Below, piece by piece: positions 44,692 to 53,610 of a stretch of 64,000 nucleotides of DNA. The translations under genes and the position numbers were made by a program. Under the pieces are notes generated by a model. It ran no database searches and had not been told where the DNA came from. It saw only the letters and a program-made list of their open reading frames with translations. Source of the DNA: Gammaproteobacteria bacterium (GTDB taxonomy: Bacteria; Pseudomonadota; Gammaproteobacteria; JAKDMP01); assembly GCA_027018875.1 (NCBI GenBank), contig JALUYA010000032.1, positions 90,567 to 154,566 of the forward strand. Reading direction: 5' to 3'. Every line of letters begins with the position of its first letter. The stretch's first letter is position 1.

Positions 44692-46014
44692 TCAATTCGA
44701 TGGGTCCAGGTACCTGATCTCGCGGGATATTTTCGGTGCCCGCCACTGGGGTGGTGCGCCCGCGCGGATCGCCTCGAGCAACCGCCGGCGTTGCATCGGC
44801 GCCAGCCGATCGAGTCCCGCGTGAACGGCGACCGCAGCGCCATGGCCATCCCTGAGCAGGCGCACGATCAGTTGCGCCGCCGCCGGTTCGCCGGAAGCCG
44901 CAAGAACTCGCGCGGTTGCCCGGCGTACCGCCGGGTCGGCATGTCGGGCGAGAACCTGGGCCACCGGACCGGGGGGCAAGATCGTGCATTCGCGTAGCGC
45001 GAGCAGTAGCAGCGGTATGGGAAGATGGGCGATTTCGTCCCCGCCCGCCACATGGGCGGCGTTGACGGTACGCAGAATTACACCTGCCAGAGGCGCCCGG
45101 GCCACATCCGTCAACGGGTGCGGGTCGCCGTAATAATCCGGCACGGTTTCCAGTTCAAGCGTTTTTGTTCCCGTCCTTGCCAGAATTTCGGGTGGGAGTG
45201 AAGCCAGGGCGTCAAGGCAGCGCCGGGCCAGTGCCGTCTCGGGCAACAACGCCCCGCGGCTGAGGGCATAGGCCCGACGTTCGAGCTCGCCGGTGCTGTC
45301 CGTGACCCGTAACGCCAGGGCAGTGGCGGCGGCAAGCGCGGGATGAGGATGATCGAGCAGCCGGCGGACTCCATATAGGGAGGCCTGGCTCCCCACCGTG
45401 GCAAGAATATCCATGGCGCTGATTTGCCGCCGCAGGTTCGCTTTGCCCACCCTCTTCTCCTCCAGCACCGCAAGCAACGCCGGGACGGCGGCCTTGCCGA
45501 AGTACTCGAGCGCCTTTTGGGCGGCATTGCCCAGGCTGTCATCGTCGAGGGCGGAGATCAGGCTGGGTATGTGTTCCACGCGCCCGAATCGAGCCGCGGC
45601 CTCGGCGGCGGCGGGAAGGCGCGCGACTTCGAGTCCATAGGCGATTTCGGCGCCCGGATCGCCCTTGAGTCGGTGGGTAAGCGCCCCCAGGGCGGTATTT
45701 TTAACAATCTGTTCGGCATGTGCCAAATCCGGCGAAAGGGTGCGAAGATCATGGTGGTACAGCGCGTGGCGCAGGGCCTCTGTCGCGGCTTCACCGGGGA
45801 TTGCCGCCAGCATTTCTACCGCGAAAACCCGGCCTTGAGGGATGGATTCGGCATTGCCGTTGAGATAGGCCGAAAGTTCGGGGACCGCCCGTTCTCCCAG
45901 CGCCAGGATGGCTTCACTGGCGGCCTGGTGCCGGGAAAGATCACGGATCAAGGCCTGGATATCGACCTCACCGGTTTCCATCCCCGGGTTGCCGGAAGAC
46001 GGTTTTTTACCCAT
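44692..46014 (-). CDS. HEAT-repeat protein
   Basis: It has 440 residues built almost entirely of paired helices with HEAT/armadillo-like spacing, for example VPALLAVLEEKRVGKANLRR, ATALALRVTDSTGELERRAY and PAVRRATARVLAASGEPAAAQLIVRLL. No signal peptide, membrane helix or catalytic motif is visible. Such proteins are usually binding scaffolds. It heads the minus-strand operon that continues into the SDR and gamma-glutamyltransferase genes, 109 bases ahead of them, so a role in that locus is possible. Confidence 0.7.
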   Translation of the reverse strand: MGKKPSSGNPGMETGEVDIQALIRDLSRHQAASEAILALGERAVPELSAYLNGNAESIPQGRVFAVEMLAAIPGEAATEALRHALYHHDLRTLSPDLAHAEQIVKNTALGALTHRLKGDPGAEIAYGLEVARLPAAAEAAARFGRVEHIPSLISALDDDSLGNAAQKALEYFGKAAVPALLAVLEEKRVGKANLRRQISAMDILATVGSQASLYGVRRLLDHPHPALAAATALALRVTDSTGELERRAYALSRGALLPETALARRCLDALASLPPEILARTGTKTLELETVPDYYGDPHPLTDVARAPLAGVILRTVNAAHVAGGDEIAHLPIPLLLLALRECTILPPGPVAQVLARHADPAVRRATARVLAASGEPAAAQLIVRLLRDGHGAAVAVHAGLDRLAPMQRRRLLEAIRAGAPPQWRAPKISREIRYLDPSN

Positions 46015-46393
46015 GATTCGGGTGTATTTCGGAACGGAGGGTCTTGGTGGGCGGGCCGTCTCCGCCGCCGGAGGTATTGCTCATGCGTAAACCGCGTAAG
46101 TATGCGCAGGAGTCGGGCAGGAAGAAATGGATTCCCGGCGCCGGAGCGGGTGCCGCGTCGTGTGCATCAATGCGGGCTTGGCCTGACCTCCCAATCATAT
46201 TGACTACTATAAGCCGTATGCACGGGACGGGAAACAACTGGAGCGTTCGGTTACGGGGCAAACGCTGCGGGGGCGGAAGGAAGGTGCGCCGCCTGGCGGC
46301 GGAGGCCAAGCATCGCGGGAAGTGGCTGCCAAATGGCCAAACCCGATGGGCCTCGATAAGTTCGCCGTGCCTCTCCATCATGGGGCCGCGGGA
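46015..46393. other. Divergent intergenic region
   Basis: About 380 bases between the HEAT-repeat gene (minus) and the 5-oxoprolinase gene (plus). It must carry promoters for both directions. A TTGACT occurs at 46199-46204 without a convincing -10 partner. The short open frames here (for example 46044-46397 plus) have no recognisable product. Confidence 0.5.
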
Positions 46394-49300
46394 GTGAGCA
46401 CCCGCTGGCGCTTCTGGATCGACCGCGGTGGGACCTTTACCGATGTCATCGGGTGCACGGGCGAGGGCCGGCTACACACCCTGAAACTGCTCTCCAATGA
46501 TCCCACTCGTGACGAGGATGCCGCGCTCGCCGGTATTCGCCGCCTGCTGGGAGTCGGTGCCGGGCCGCTGCCGGTCGAGGTCATCGAGGAGGTCCGGATC
46601 GGCACCACGGTGGCAACCAATGCCCTGCTGGAGCGCAAGGGAGCCCCCACCCTGTTCGTTACCAACGCCGGGTTTGAAGATGCATTGTTGATCCGCGACC
46701 AGGCCCGTCCCCGGCTTTTCGATCTCGATATCCGCCGCCCGGCGCCCCTGTATGACCGGGTATTGGGGGTTAGGTTACGTGTAGATTCCGCCGGGCACGA
46801 ACTGGCTTCGCTAGACGAGGCCGAGACCCGGCGTCGGTTACAAGCCGCCGGAGACGCCGGATTACGCGCCTGCGCCATCTGCCTGTTGCACGCCTGGCGA
46901 TTCCCCGAACAAGAAAAACGCCTCGCCCGCCTCGCCCGCGCGGCGGGGTTTGCAACGGTGGTGACCTCGCACGAGGTGAGCCCGCTCATCCGCTACTTGC
47001 CGCGGGCGGAAACCGTCGTGATCGAGGCCTATTTGCAGGCGCTCGTGTGGCGCTACACCCGTCACCTGGCCGCGGCGCTGCCGGGTGTGCGGCTGTTGTT
47101 CATGAAATCCGATGGCGGGTTGGCCGCGCCCGGTGCCTTCGATGCCCGCCAGGCGTTGCTCTCCGGTCCCGCGGGTGGGGTTCTCGCCGTGGCCAAGACC
47201 GCGGTCGAGGCGGGATTCCAGCGGGCCATCGGCTTCGATATGGGCGGCACTTCGACCGATGTGTGCCATTATGCCGGGAACTACGAACACAACCGTGAAA
47301 CCGTGGTCGGCGGCCATCGGCTTGCAACACCGGCCCTGGCGCTGGAGACGGTCGCCGCCGGCGGCGGCTCGATCGTCGCCTTCGACGGCACCCGCCTGAC
47401 GGTGGGGCCACACTCCGCCGGTGCCGAGCCCGGACCCGCCTGCTACCGCCGCGGCGGACCTCTGACCATAACCGACTGCAACCTCCTGCTCGGGCGTATT
47501 CGTCCGGCGTATTTCCCCCGGGTCTTCGGGATAAACGGCGATCAACCGCTGGATATCGAAGCGGTTCGTAATGGATTCTCGGACCTGGCCGCCGAGGTGG
47601 CCGCGGCCACGGGAAACGTGCCGGCGGCGGAGGAGCTTGCCGACGGGGCGATCGAGATCGCCGTGGAGCACATGGCGGCGGCCATCAAGCGTATCTCCAT
47701 CGCCCGGGGGCATGATCCAACCCGTTGCGTGCTCAATTGCTTCGGCGGTGCGGGGGGGCAACTCGCTTGCCGTGTGGCCGATGCCCTGGGCATGGAAACC
47801 GTGCTGATCCACCCCCATGCCGGCGTGCTGTCGGCCTTCGGTATAGGGCGGGGCGCAATCTCGACCCTGCGCGAGCGCAGTCTCGAGCGTGCTCTTGCGG
47901 GGGGCCTGGCGGCGGCGCACAAGCTGGCGCAAACCCTGGAGGCCGAGGCCCGCGCCGCGGTATATAAGCAAGGGGCGATGCCGGCGGCGGTGACCATACA
48001 GCGGGTTGCGCTGCTGCGCTATGCCGACAGCGAAACGGCGATTCCCGTGCCCCTCGATAAAGCAGAGGCAATGGGCGCGGCTTTCACGCAAGCCCACCGG
48101 CGACGTTTCGGGTTCGTGCTCCCGGGCCGGGAGCAGGTCATCGCCTCGGTACGGGTCGAGGCGCGCATGGCAGTCGAACCATCCCCGAATCCGGCCCCGC
48201 CCCGGGGGGACGGCCTGGCACCGGCGGAAGCCACCGCGGCGGCCTGGTTCGGAGGATCCTGGCGCAAGACGGCACTGTACCGGCGCGAGAACCTCGCCGG
48301 CGGCAGCCATATCCGCGGGCCCGCCATCGTCATCGAGGCAACCGCCACCAGTGTCATCGAGCCCGGCTGGGAAGCCATGGTGCATTCCGGGGGAGAACTG
48401 CTGCTGAGCCGTGCGGTGCGCCGGGCACGCAAGCGCCTCGGCACCCGCCGCGACCCCGTGGCGCTGGAGATCATGGGCAGCCTGTTCATGTCCGCTGCGG
48501 AACAGATGGGAGAGGCGTTGCGCCAGTCGGCGCAATCGGTCAACGTGCGCGAACGCCTGGACTTTTCCTGCGCTCTGTTCGCCCCGGATGGCAAGCTGGT
48601 CGCCAACGCGCCGCATGTTCCGGTACACCTGGGCGCCATGAGCGCAACGGTTCGGACCCTCATCGCGCGCCAGGCCATGAAACCCGGCGAGGCATGGGTC
48701 ACCAATGACCCATACTCGGGGGGAACGCATCTGCCCGACATAACGGTCGTGACCCCGATCTTTTTTCGCAAGGGGGGGCGAGACCCGGATTTTTTCGTCG
48801 CCTCGCGGGCGCATCATGCCGATCTTGGAGGGATCACGCCGGGCTCGATGCCCCCGGACAGCCGGCGCATCGAAGACGAGGGGATATTGATCCGACCGCT
48901 GCGGCTCGTATCCAACGGGTACTTTAACGAGCAGGCGATACTTCGTGTTCTCGCCGACAGCCCTCATCCGGCCCGCCGCCCGGAACAAAACCTGGCCGAC
49001 CTTCGCGCCCAGGTGGCCGCCAACGAACGTGGCCGGCGGGAACTCGAGCGACTGGTGCGCCAATATGGGCTGAGAACCGTGCGCACCTACATGGCTTACG
49101 TCAACGAGCAGGCCGCCGCCGCCGTGCGCCGCCTGCTGCGGCGCCTTCCGACCCGGGGACAATACACGATAGAGATGGACAACGGGGCCATCATCCGGGC
49201 CAGCCTCGAAGTAAATATCGAGCGCGAGTGCATCATAGTGGACTTTGACGGTACCAGCGCAACCGGGCACGATAACTTCAACGCGCCGCCTGCGGTCGTG

Positions 49301-49993
49301 CGCGCCGCCGTGATCTACGTGCTGCGAAGCCTGGTGGAGGAGGAAGTTCCCCTCAATGATGGTTGCCTTGAAAACGTAGAAATTCGCGTGCCCCCGGGGA
49401 ACCTGCTCGCGCCCGGGTATCCCGCGGCGGTGGTCGCCGGAAATGTCGAGGTGAGCCAGTGCCTGTGCGACGCCCTCTACGCTGCGACCGGCACGCTCGC
49501 CGCCTCCCAGGGCACGATGAATAATCTTTCCTTCGGTAACGCCCGGTTTCAGCACTACGAAACCCTGGCCGGCGGCGCGGGTGCGGGCCCGGGGTTCCCC
49601 GGGGCGAGCGCGGTGCATACGCACATGACCAACAGCCGTCTGACCGATCCCGAGATCCTCGAGTTCCGCTACCCGATACGGGTGGAATGCTTTTCGGTGC
49701 GCCGGGGAACCGGCGGGGCGGGGCAATGGCACGGCGGCGACGGCCTGGTTCGGCGGCTGCGTCTGCTCGAACCGATGACGCTGGCGATCCTGTCCAATCG
49801 CCGCCGGACCCTACCGTTCGGACTGGGTGGCGGCAGCGCCGGCCGGCCCGGAGTGAACCGCCTGATCCGTGGCGATGGCCGCATCGTGACGCTGAAGTAC
49901 GCGGATCGCGTGGAGGCTGAAGCCGGCGATGCCATCGAGATTCTCACTCCGGGCGGCGGCGGGTATGGGCCACCTCAAGGCACGGCTTCGTGA
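46394..49993 (+). CDS. 5-oxoprolinase (fused HyuA-HyuB type)
   Basis: ATP-dependent hydrolysis of 5-oxoproline to glutamate. About 1,200 residues combine a hydantoinase A-like half and a hydantoinase B-like half. In the first half, WIDRGGTFTDVIG opens the actin-like ATPase domain, with GTTVATNALLERKGA and GFDMGGTSTDVC further on. The second half starts near DPVALEIMGSLFMSAAEQMG and includes AWVTNDPYSGGTHLPD. The frame is open from an ATG at 46322; the GTG at 46394 gives the family N-terminus, and a GCGGGA lies just upstream. The start remains uncertain. It would complete gamma-glutamyl recycling with the nearby gamma-glutamyltransferase. Confidence 0.92.
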   Translation: MSTRWRFWIDRGGTFTDVIGCTGEGRLHTLKLLSNDPTRDEDAALAGIRRLLGVGAGPLPVEVIEEVRIGTTVATNALLERKGAPTLFVTNAGFEDALLIRDQARPRLFDLDIRRPAPLYDRVLGVRLRVDSAGHELASLDEAETRRRLQAAGDAGLRACAICLLHAWRFPEQEKRLARLARAAGFATVVTSHEVSPLIRYLPRAETVVIEAYLQALVWRYTRHLAAALPGVRLLFMKSDGGLAAPGAFDARQALLSGPAGGVLAVAKTAVEAGFQRAIGFDMGGTSTDVCHYAGNYEHNRETVVGGHRLATPALALETVAAGGGSIVAFDGTRLTVGPHSAGAEPGPACYRRGGPLTITDCNLLLGRIRPAYFPRVFGINGDQPLDIEAVRNGFSDLAAEVAAATGNVPAAEELADGAIEIAVEHMAAAIKRISIARGHDPTRCVLNCFGGAGGQLACRVADALGMETVLIHPHAGVLSAFGIGRGAISTLRERSLERALAGGLAAAHKLAQTLEAEARAAVYKQGAMPAAVTIQRVALLRYADSETAIPVPLDKAEAMGAAFTQAHRRRFGFVLPGREQVIASVRVEARMAVEPSPNPAPPRGDGLAPAEATAAAWFGGSWRKTALYRRENLAGGSHIRGPAIVIEATATSVIEPGWEAMVHSGGELLLSRAVRRARKRLGTRRDPVALEIMGSLFMSAAEQMGEALRQSAQSVNVRERLDFSCALFAPDGKLVANAPHVPVHLGAMSATVRTLIARQAMKPGEAWVTNDPYSGGTHLPDITVVTPIFFRKGGRDPDFFVASRAHHADLGGITPGSMPPDSRRIEDEGILIRPLRLVSNGYFNEQAILRVLADSPHPARRPEQNLADLRAQVAANERGRRELERLVRQYGLRTVRTYMAYVNEQAAAAVRRLLRRLPTRGQYTIEMDNGAIIRASLEVNIERECIIVDFDGTSATGHDNFNAPPAVVRAAVIYVLRSLVEEEVPLNDGCLENVEIRVPPGNLLAPGYPAAVVAGNVEVSQCLCDALYAATGTLAASQGTMNNLSFGNARFQHYETLAGGAGAGPGFPGASAVHTHMTNSRLTDPEILEFRYPIRVECFSVRRGTGGAGQWHGGDGLVRRLRLLEPMTLAILSNRRRTLPFGLGGGSAGRPGVNRLIRGDGRIVTLKYADRVEAEAGDAIEILTPGGGGYGPPQGTAS

Positions 49994-50052
49994 ATCAAAC
50001 ACAAGCCCCGGCGATCGGCGACAATATGCATACCCGCGTCGTTTAACGGCTC

Positions 50053-51807
50053 ATGACCGAGAACAATCATGCTGTAACGGCAAAACATTGGTTGAATCAC
50101 GAGGCACGCGCCGTGCGCTTCCCACTTGTGACCGCCATCGCGAGCGGCTCGATAAACGGCGGCTTGCTGATCGCACAGGCATTCTTACTCGCGCATCTGG
50201 TTGACCACACGATCTTTAAGCACCAATCGGTTGCCTCGCAACTGGTACCCTTTGCAGCCCTGCTCGGCGTCTTTCTGCTACGCGCAATCTGCGTCTACGC
50301 CGGCACCCGGGCGTCCATGCGAGCGGGACTTGCAATCAAGGTCCGCACACGCGCGGCGCTTCTCACCCACATTCATAAACTCGGCCCGGTGTGGAGCATG
50401 GCACGCGAGCCGGGCGAACTCGCCAATACCGTGGTAGACGGTGTTGAGGCGCTGCACAATTACTACGCACAATATCTTCCACAAGCGAGCCTTGCGGTTA
50501 TCGTGCCTCTTGCCATCCTCGTCGTGGTATTTCCAATAGATTGGATCTCGGGCCTGATCCTGGCCGGTACCGCACCGCTTATCCCCCTGTTCATGGTGCT
50601 GCTGGGAAAAGGGGCCGCGGCACTCAACCAGCGCCAGTGGTCCCGCCTGAGGCGACTGTCGGCGCACTTTCTGGAAGTGCTTGCCGGACTCGGCACGCTC
50701 AAGGCCTTCGGTGCGGCACGCGCCGAGGTCAAATTGGTCGAAAAATTGTCCGAAGCCTACCGCAAAAGCACCATGAACGTGCTGCGCATCGCTTTCCTGT
50801 CCTCGTTTGCGCTCGAATTCCTCGCTACCGTGAGCATTGCGATGGTAGCCGTACTGGTCGGCTTTCGCCTGCTGTGGGGTGAGGTTCCCTTCAGTGCGGG
50901 ACTCACGGCGCTGTTGCTGGCGCCCGAGTTTTATCTCCCGCTGCGCAATCTCGGAAACGCCTATCACGCGCGCCTCGGCGCGGTCGCCGCAGCCGAGCAG
51001 ATCGCCGCTATTCTTGCCACGCCGGTGCCCGCGTGGGCAGGCACCCGGAGGTTTCGGCCCGGCGCCGCCTTCACGCTGGAGTTCGAGTGCGTGAGCTTTT
51101 CCTACGCCACGGGACCGCCCGTGCTACGCCGGATCAGCTTCGAGATTCCGGCGGGAAACCATATTGCCATCATCGGCCCTTCGGGCGCCGGCAAAAGCAC
51201 GCTGCTTTATCTCCTACTCGGGTTCGTACAGCCTGCGGAGGGCCGGATTCTCGTCGACGGACAGGCGCTAGAGACGCTTTCCCTGGCCGACTGGCGCCGC
51301 GACATCGCCTGGGTACCGCAACGCACCCACCTGTTCGCGGGCACCATTGCGCAGAACATCGCGCTAGGCGCCCCGGGCGCCGGGCGCGCAGCCATCATCG
51401 CCGCCGCGGAACAAGCACACGCCGATGAGTTCATTGCCGCCCTGCCGCGCGACTACGATACGCCGGTAGGCGAGGACGGCGCCGGGCTTTCGGGCGGCGA
51501 AATCCAACGTATCGCCCTCGCCCGCGCGTTTCTACGCGATGCGCCGCTCGTTGTGCTCGACGAGCCGAGCGCGAGCCTCGACATGGCAAGCGAAGCGGCG
51601 GTCGGCGCCGCGCTCAAAACATTGGCCCGTGGACGCACGATAGTCACCGTTGCCCATCGTCTGCATACGGTACGCCAAGCGAATCGCATCGTAATGTTAG
51701 AAGCCGGGCGTATCGTCGCCATGGGCACACACAACACCCTGGTCGGGCACGAGGGTCCGTACCGGCGCCTACTCGATGCCGCGCCGGCACTCGTGGATCC
51801 GGCATGA
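50053..51807 (+). CDS. cydD: Thiol reductant ABC exporter subunit CydD
   Basis: Half-transporter that, with CydC, moves glutathione/cysteine or a heme-related ligand across the inner membrane and is needed to assemble cytochrome bd. It has 584 residues: six-helix membrane domain (about 20-330), then an ABC domain with GPSGAGKST, a complete LSGGEIQRIALARA signature and a VVLDEPSASLD Walker B. It overlaps cydC as ATGA. This copy has canonical ATPase motifs. Confidence 0.93.
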   Translation: MTENNHAVTAKHWLNHEARAVRFPLVTAIASGSINGGLLIAQAFLLAHLVDHTIFKHQSVASQLVPFAALLGVFLLRAICVYAGTRASMRAGLAIKVRTRAALLTHIHKLGPVWSMAREPGELANTVVDGVEALHNYYAQYLPQASLAVIVPLAILVVVFPIDWISGLILAGTAPLIPLFMVLLGKGAAALNQRQWSRLRRLSAHFLEVLAGLGTLKAFGAARAEVKLVEKLSEAYRKSTMNVLRIAFLSSFALEFLATVSIAMVAVLVGFRLLWGEVPFSAGLTALLLAPEFYLPLRNLGNAYHARLGAVAAAEQIAAILATPVPAWAGTRRFRPGAAFTLEFECVSFSYATGPPVLRRISFEIPAGNHIAIIGPSGAGKSTLLYLLLGFVQPAEGRILVDGQALETLSLADWRRDIAWVPQRTHLFAGTIAQNIALGAPGAGRAAIIAAAEQAHADEFIAALPRDYDTPVGEDGAGLSGGEIQRIALARAFLRDAPLVVLDEPSASLDMASEAAVGAALKTLARGRTIVTVAHRLHTVRQANRIVMLEAGRIVAMGTHNTLVGHEGPYRRLLDAAPALVDPA

Positions 51808-53534
51808 AACTTCTGCTGCGCCTCCTGGCCCTCGCTCGCCCAACCCGCTGGAGTTTCGCACTGGGTGCGCTACTTACGCTCATCGTCGTGCTTGCCAACG
51901 TGGCGCTGCTCGGGCTTGCCGGCTGGTTCATCGCGGCGATGGCCGCGGCGGGCCTCGCCGGCGCCAGCATCAACTATTTCACCCCGGCCGCGGGCATTCG
52001 CGCATTCGCGATTCTGCGTACCGTCGGGCGCTACCTCGAGCGGCTGATCAATCACGATGCGACGCTGCGCCTGTTGAGCCGCTTGCGGATCTGGGTGTAC
52101 CGTCGCATCGAACCGCTGGCACCGGCCGTGCTCAGCCGTTATCGCCGCGGCGACGTGCTCACGCGCCTGGTGGCCGACGTCGACACGCTCGACAACGCCT
52201 GGCTGCGGGTGTTTTCGCCAGCCCTGGTGGCGGTCTTCTCCACCGCCGCCATGATCGTTTTCCTGTTTTTCCTCTCCGCGCGGATCGCTTTCCTGGACCT
52301 CGGCTTGCTAGCCATAGTCGGGATCGTATTTCCATTTCTAACGCACCGGCTCGGGCGACACTCCGCGGGCCGCGCCACGGCCACCGCCGGGCGGATCAAG
52401 GCCGCGCTGGTGGAGGATTTTTCCGGGCTCGCCGAGCTCCAGGCACTCGGGGCCGATACCGCCCGGCGCGAGGCCGCCGTGCGGCACAACCGCGGGCTGG
52501 CACAGGAGCAGGATCGCGGACTTCGGATCGAGGCCATCGCGCTCGGCCTGATCGTGCTCGCAACCGGGACCGCGCTCGGCCTGACCTGGCTGCTCGTCGC
52601 CCCGGATGCGGCCCGCGGACACATGGATCCGCTCTACTTGCCGCTACTCGTGTTCTTTGTGCTCGCCAGCCTGGAAGCCGTGCAGGGGCTGCCCGGCGCC
52701 TTCCGCGCCCTCGGTGACACCTTGGCCGCCGCCGAGCGGGTATTCGAAATCGCCGACGAAACGCCTATCGTCACCGAATCCGTCCTGCCGGTCAACATGG
52801 TAGAGAACCACGACCTCGCCTTCGATTCTGTGCGCCTGCGTTACGCCCCGGGGCTAGGCTGGGCGCTGGATGGCGTGAGCTTCGAGCTGAGCGCCGGGGC
52901 CGCCATCGCCGTGGTCGGCCCCTCGGGTGCCGGCAAGAGTTCACTGGCCCACCTGTTACTACGGTTCCGGGACGCCGATGCGGGTACGATCAGCCTCGGC
53001 GGGCACGCGATCGGCGACTATGGCCTGGAAATATTGCGCGCGCAATTCGCCTGGTCCGCCCAGTCTACGCGCCTGTTCAGCACCACGCTCCGGGAAAACC
53101 TCCGCCTCGCTCGCCCCGCGGCAGATGACCAGGAGCTGTGGGCGGCGCTCGACACCGTCGGCCTCGCAACCGAGGCGCACGGGTTCGAGCGCGGACTGGA
53201 CAGTTTCGTTGGAGCCGGCGGCATGATGCTCTCGGCCGGCCAGGCCCGGCGCCTGATACTCGCCCGAGCCTGGCTCAGCGCCGCGCCGATCCTGCTGCTG
53301 GATGAACCCACCGAAGGGCTCGATGCGGCCAACGAGCGCGCTCTCATCCGCGCCTTGGCCGAGAACCGCGGGCAACGCAGCTTGCTTCTGATCACCCATC
53401 GCCTCGCCGGGCTCGAGCGGATGGACGAAATCATTGTCATGGATCGCGGCCGCGTGATCGAACGGGGTCACCACGATGAGTTGATTGCTCACGACGGTTT
53501 TTACCGCCGCATGGCGGATTATCTGCTCGCCTGA
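51804..53534 (+). CDS. cydC: Thiol reductant ABC exporter subunit CydC
   Basis: Partner of CydD. It has 576 residues with a six-helix membrane domain beginning LLRLLALARPTRWSFALGAL and an ABC domain with GPSGAGKSS and LLLDEPTEGLDA. The ABC signature reads LSAGQARRLILARA rather than LSGGQ, a small departure that may lower activity of one composite ATP site. It is followed 76 bases later by cydA. Confidence 0.93.
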   Translation: MKLLLRLLALARPTRWSFALGALLTLIVVLANVALLGLAGWFIAAMAAAGLAGASINYFTPAAGIRAFAILRTVGRYLERLINHDATLRLLSRLRIWVYRRIEPLAPAVLSRYRRGDVLTRLVADVDTLDNAWLRVFSPALVAVFSTAAMIVFLFFLSARIAFLDLGLLAIVGIVFPFLTHRLGRHSAGRATATAGRIKAALVEDFSGLAELQALGADTARREAAVRHNRGLAQEQDRGLRIEAIALGLIVLATGTALGLTWLLVAPDAARGHMDPLYLPLLVFFVLASLEAVQGLPGAFRALGDTLAAAERVFEIADETPIVTESVLPVNMVENHDLAFDSVRLRYAPGLGWALDGVSFELSAGAAIAVVGPSGAGKSSLAHLLLRFRDADAGTISLGGHAIGDYGLEILRAQFAWSAQSTRLFSTTLRENLRLARPAADDQELWAALDTVGLATEAHGFERGLDSFVGAGGMMLSAGQARRLILARAWLSAAPILLLDEPTEGLDAANERALIRALAENRGQRSLLLITHRLAGLERMDEIIVMDRGRVIERGHHDELIAHDGFYRRMADYLLA

Positions 53535-53610
53535 TTCCTAGAACCGGTCTAGGCGGAGGCCCTCAACATGATAAAGTAGACTAATTCCAATATAATTGGA
53601 GCACGCCGCA

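Noticed and set aside
46862-49732. A 956-codon open frame on the minus strand opposite the 5-oxoprolinase gene
   Set aside because: It is the mirror of a real GC-rich gene; its translation shows no domain and is rich in His, Arg and Gly as expected from an antisense frame.
53587-53599. Perfect dyad CCAAT-ATA-ATTGG containing TATAAT before cydA
   Set aside because: As a -10 element it would start transcription only a few bases from the cydA start, removing its ribosome binding site, and no -35 is present; the dyad is short.
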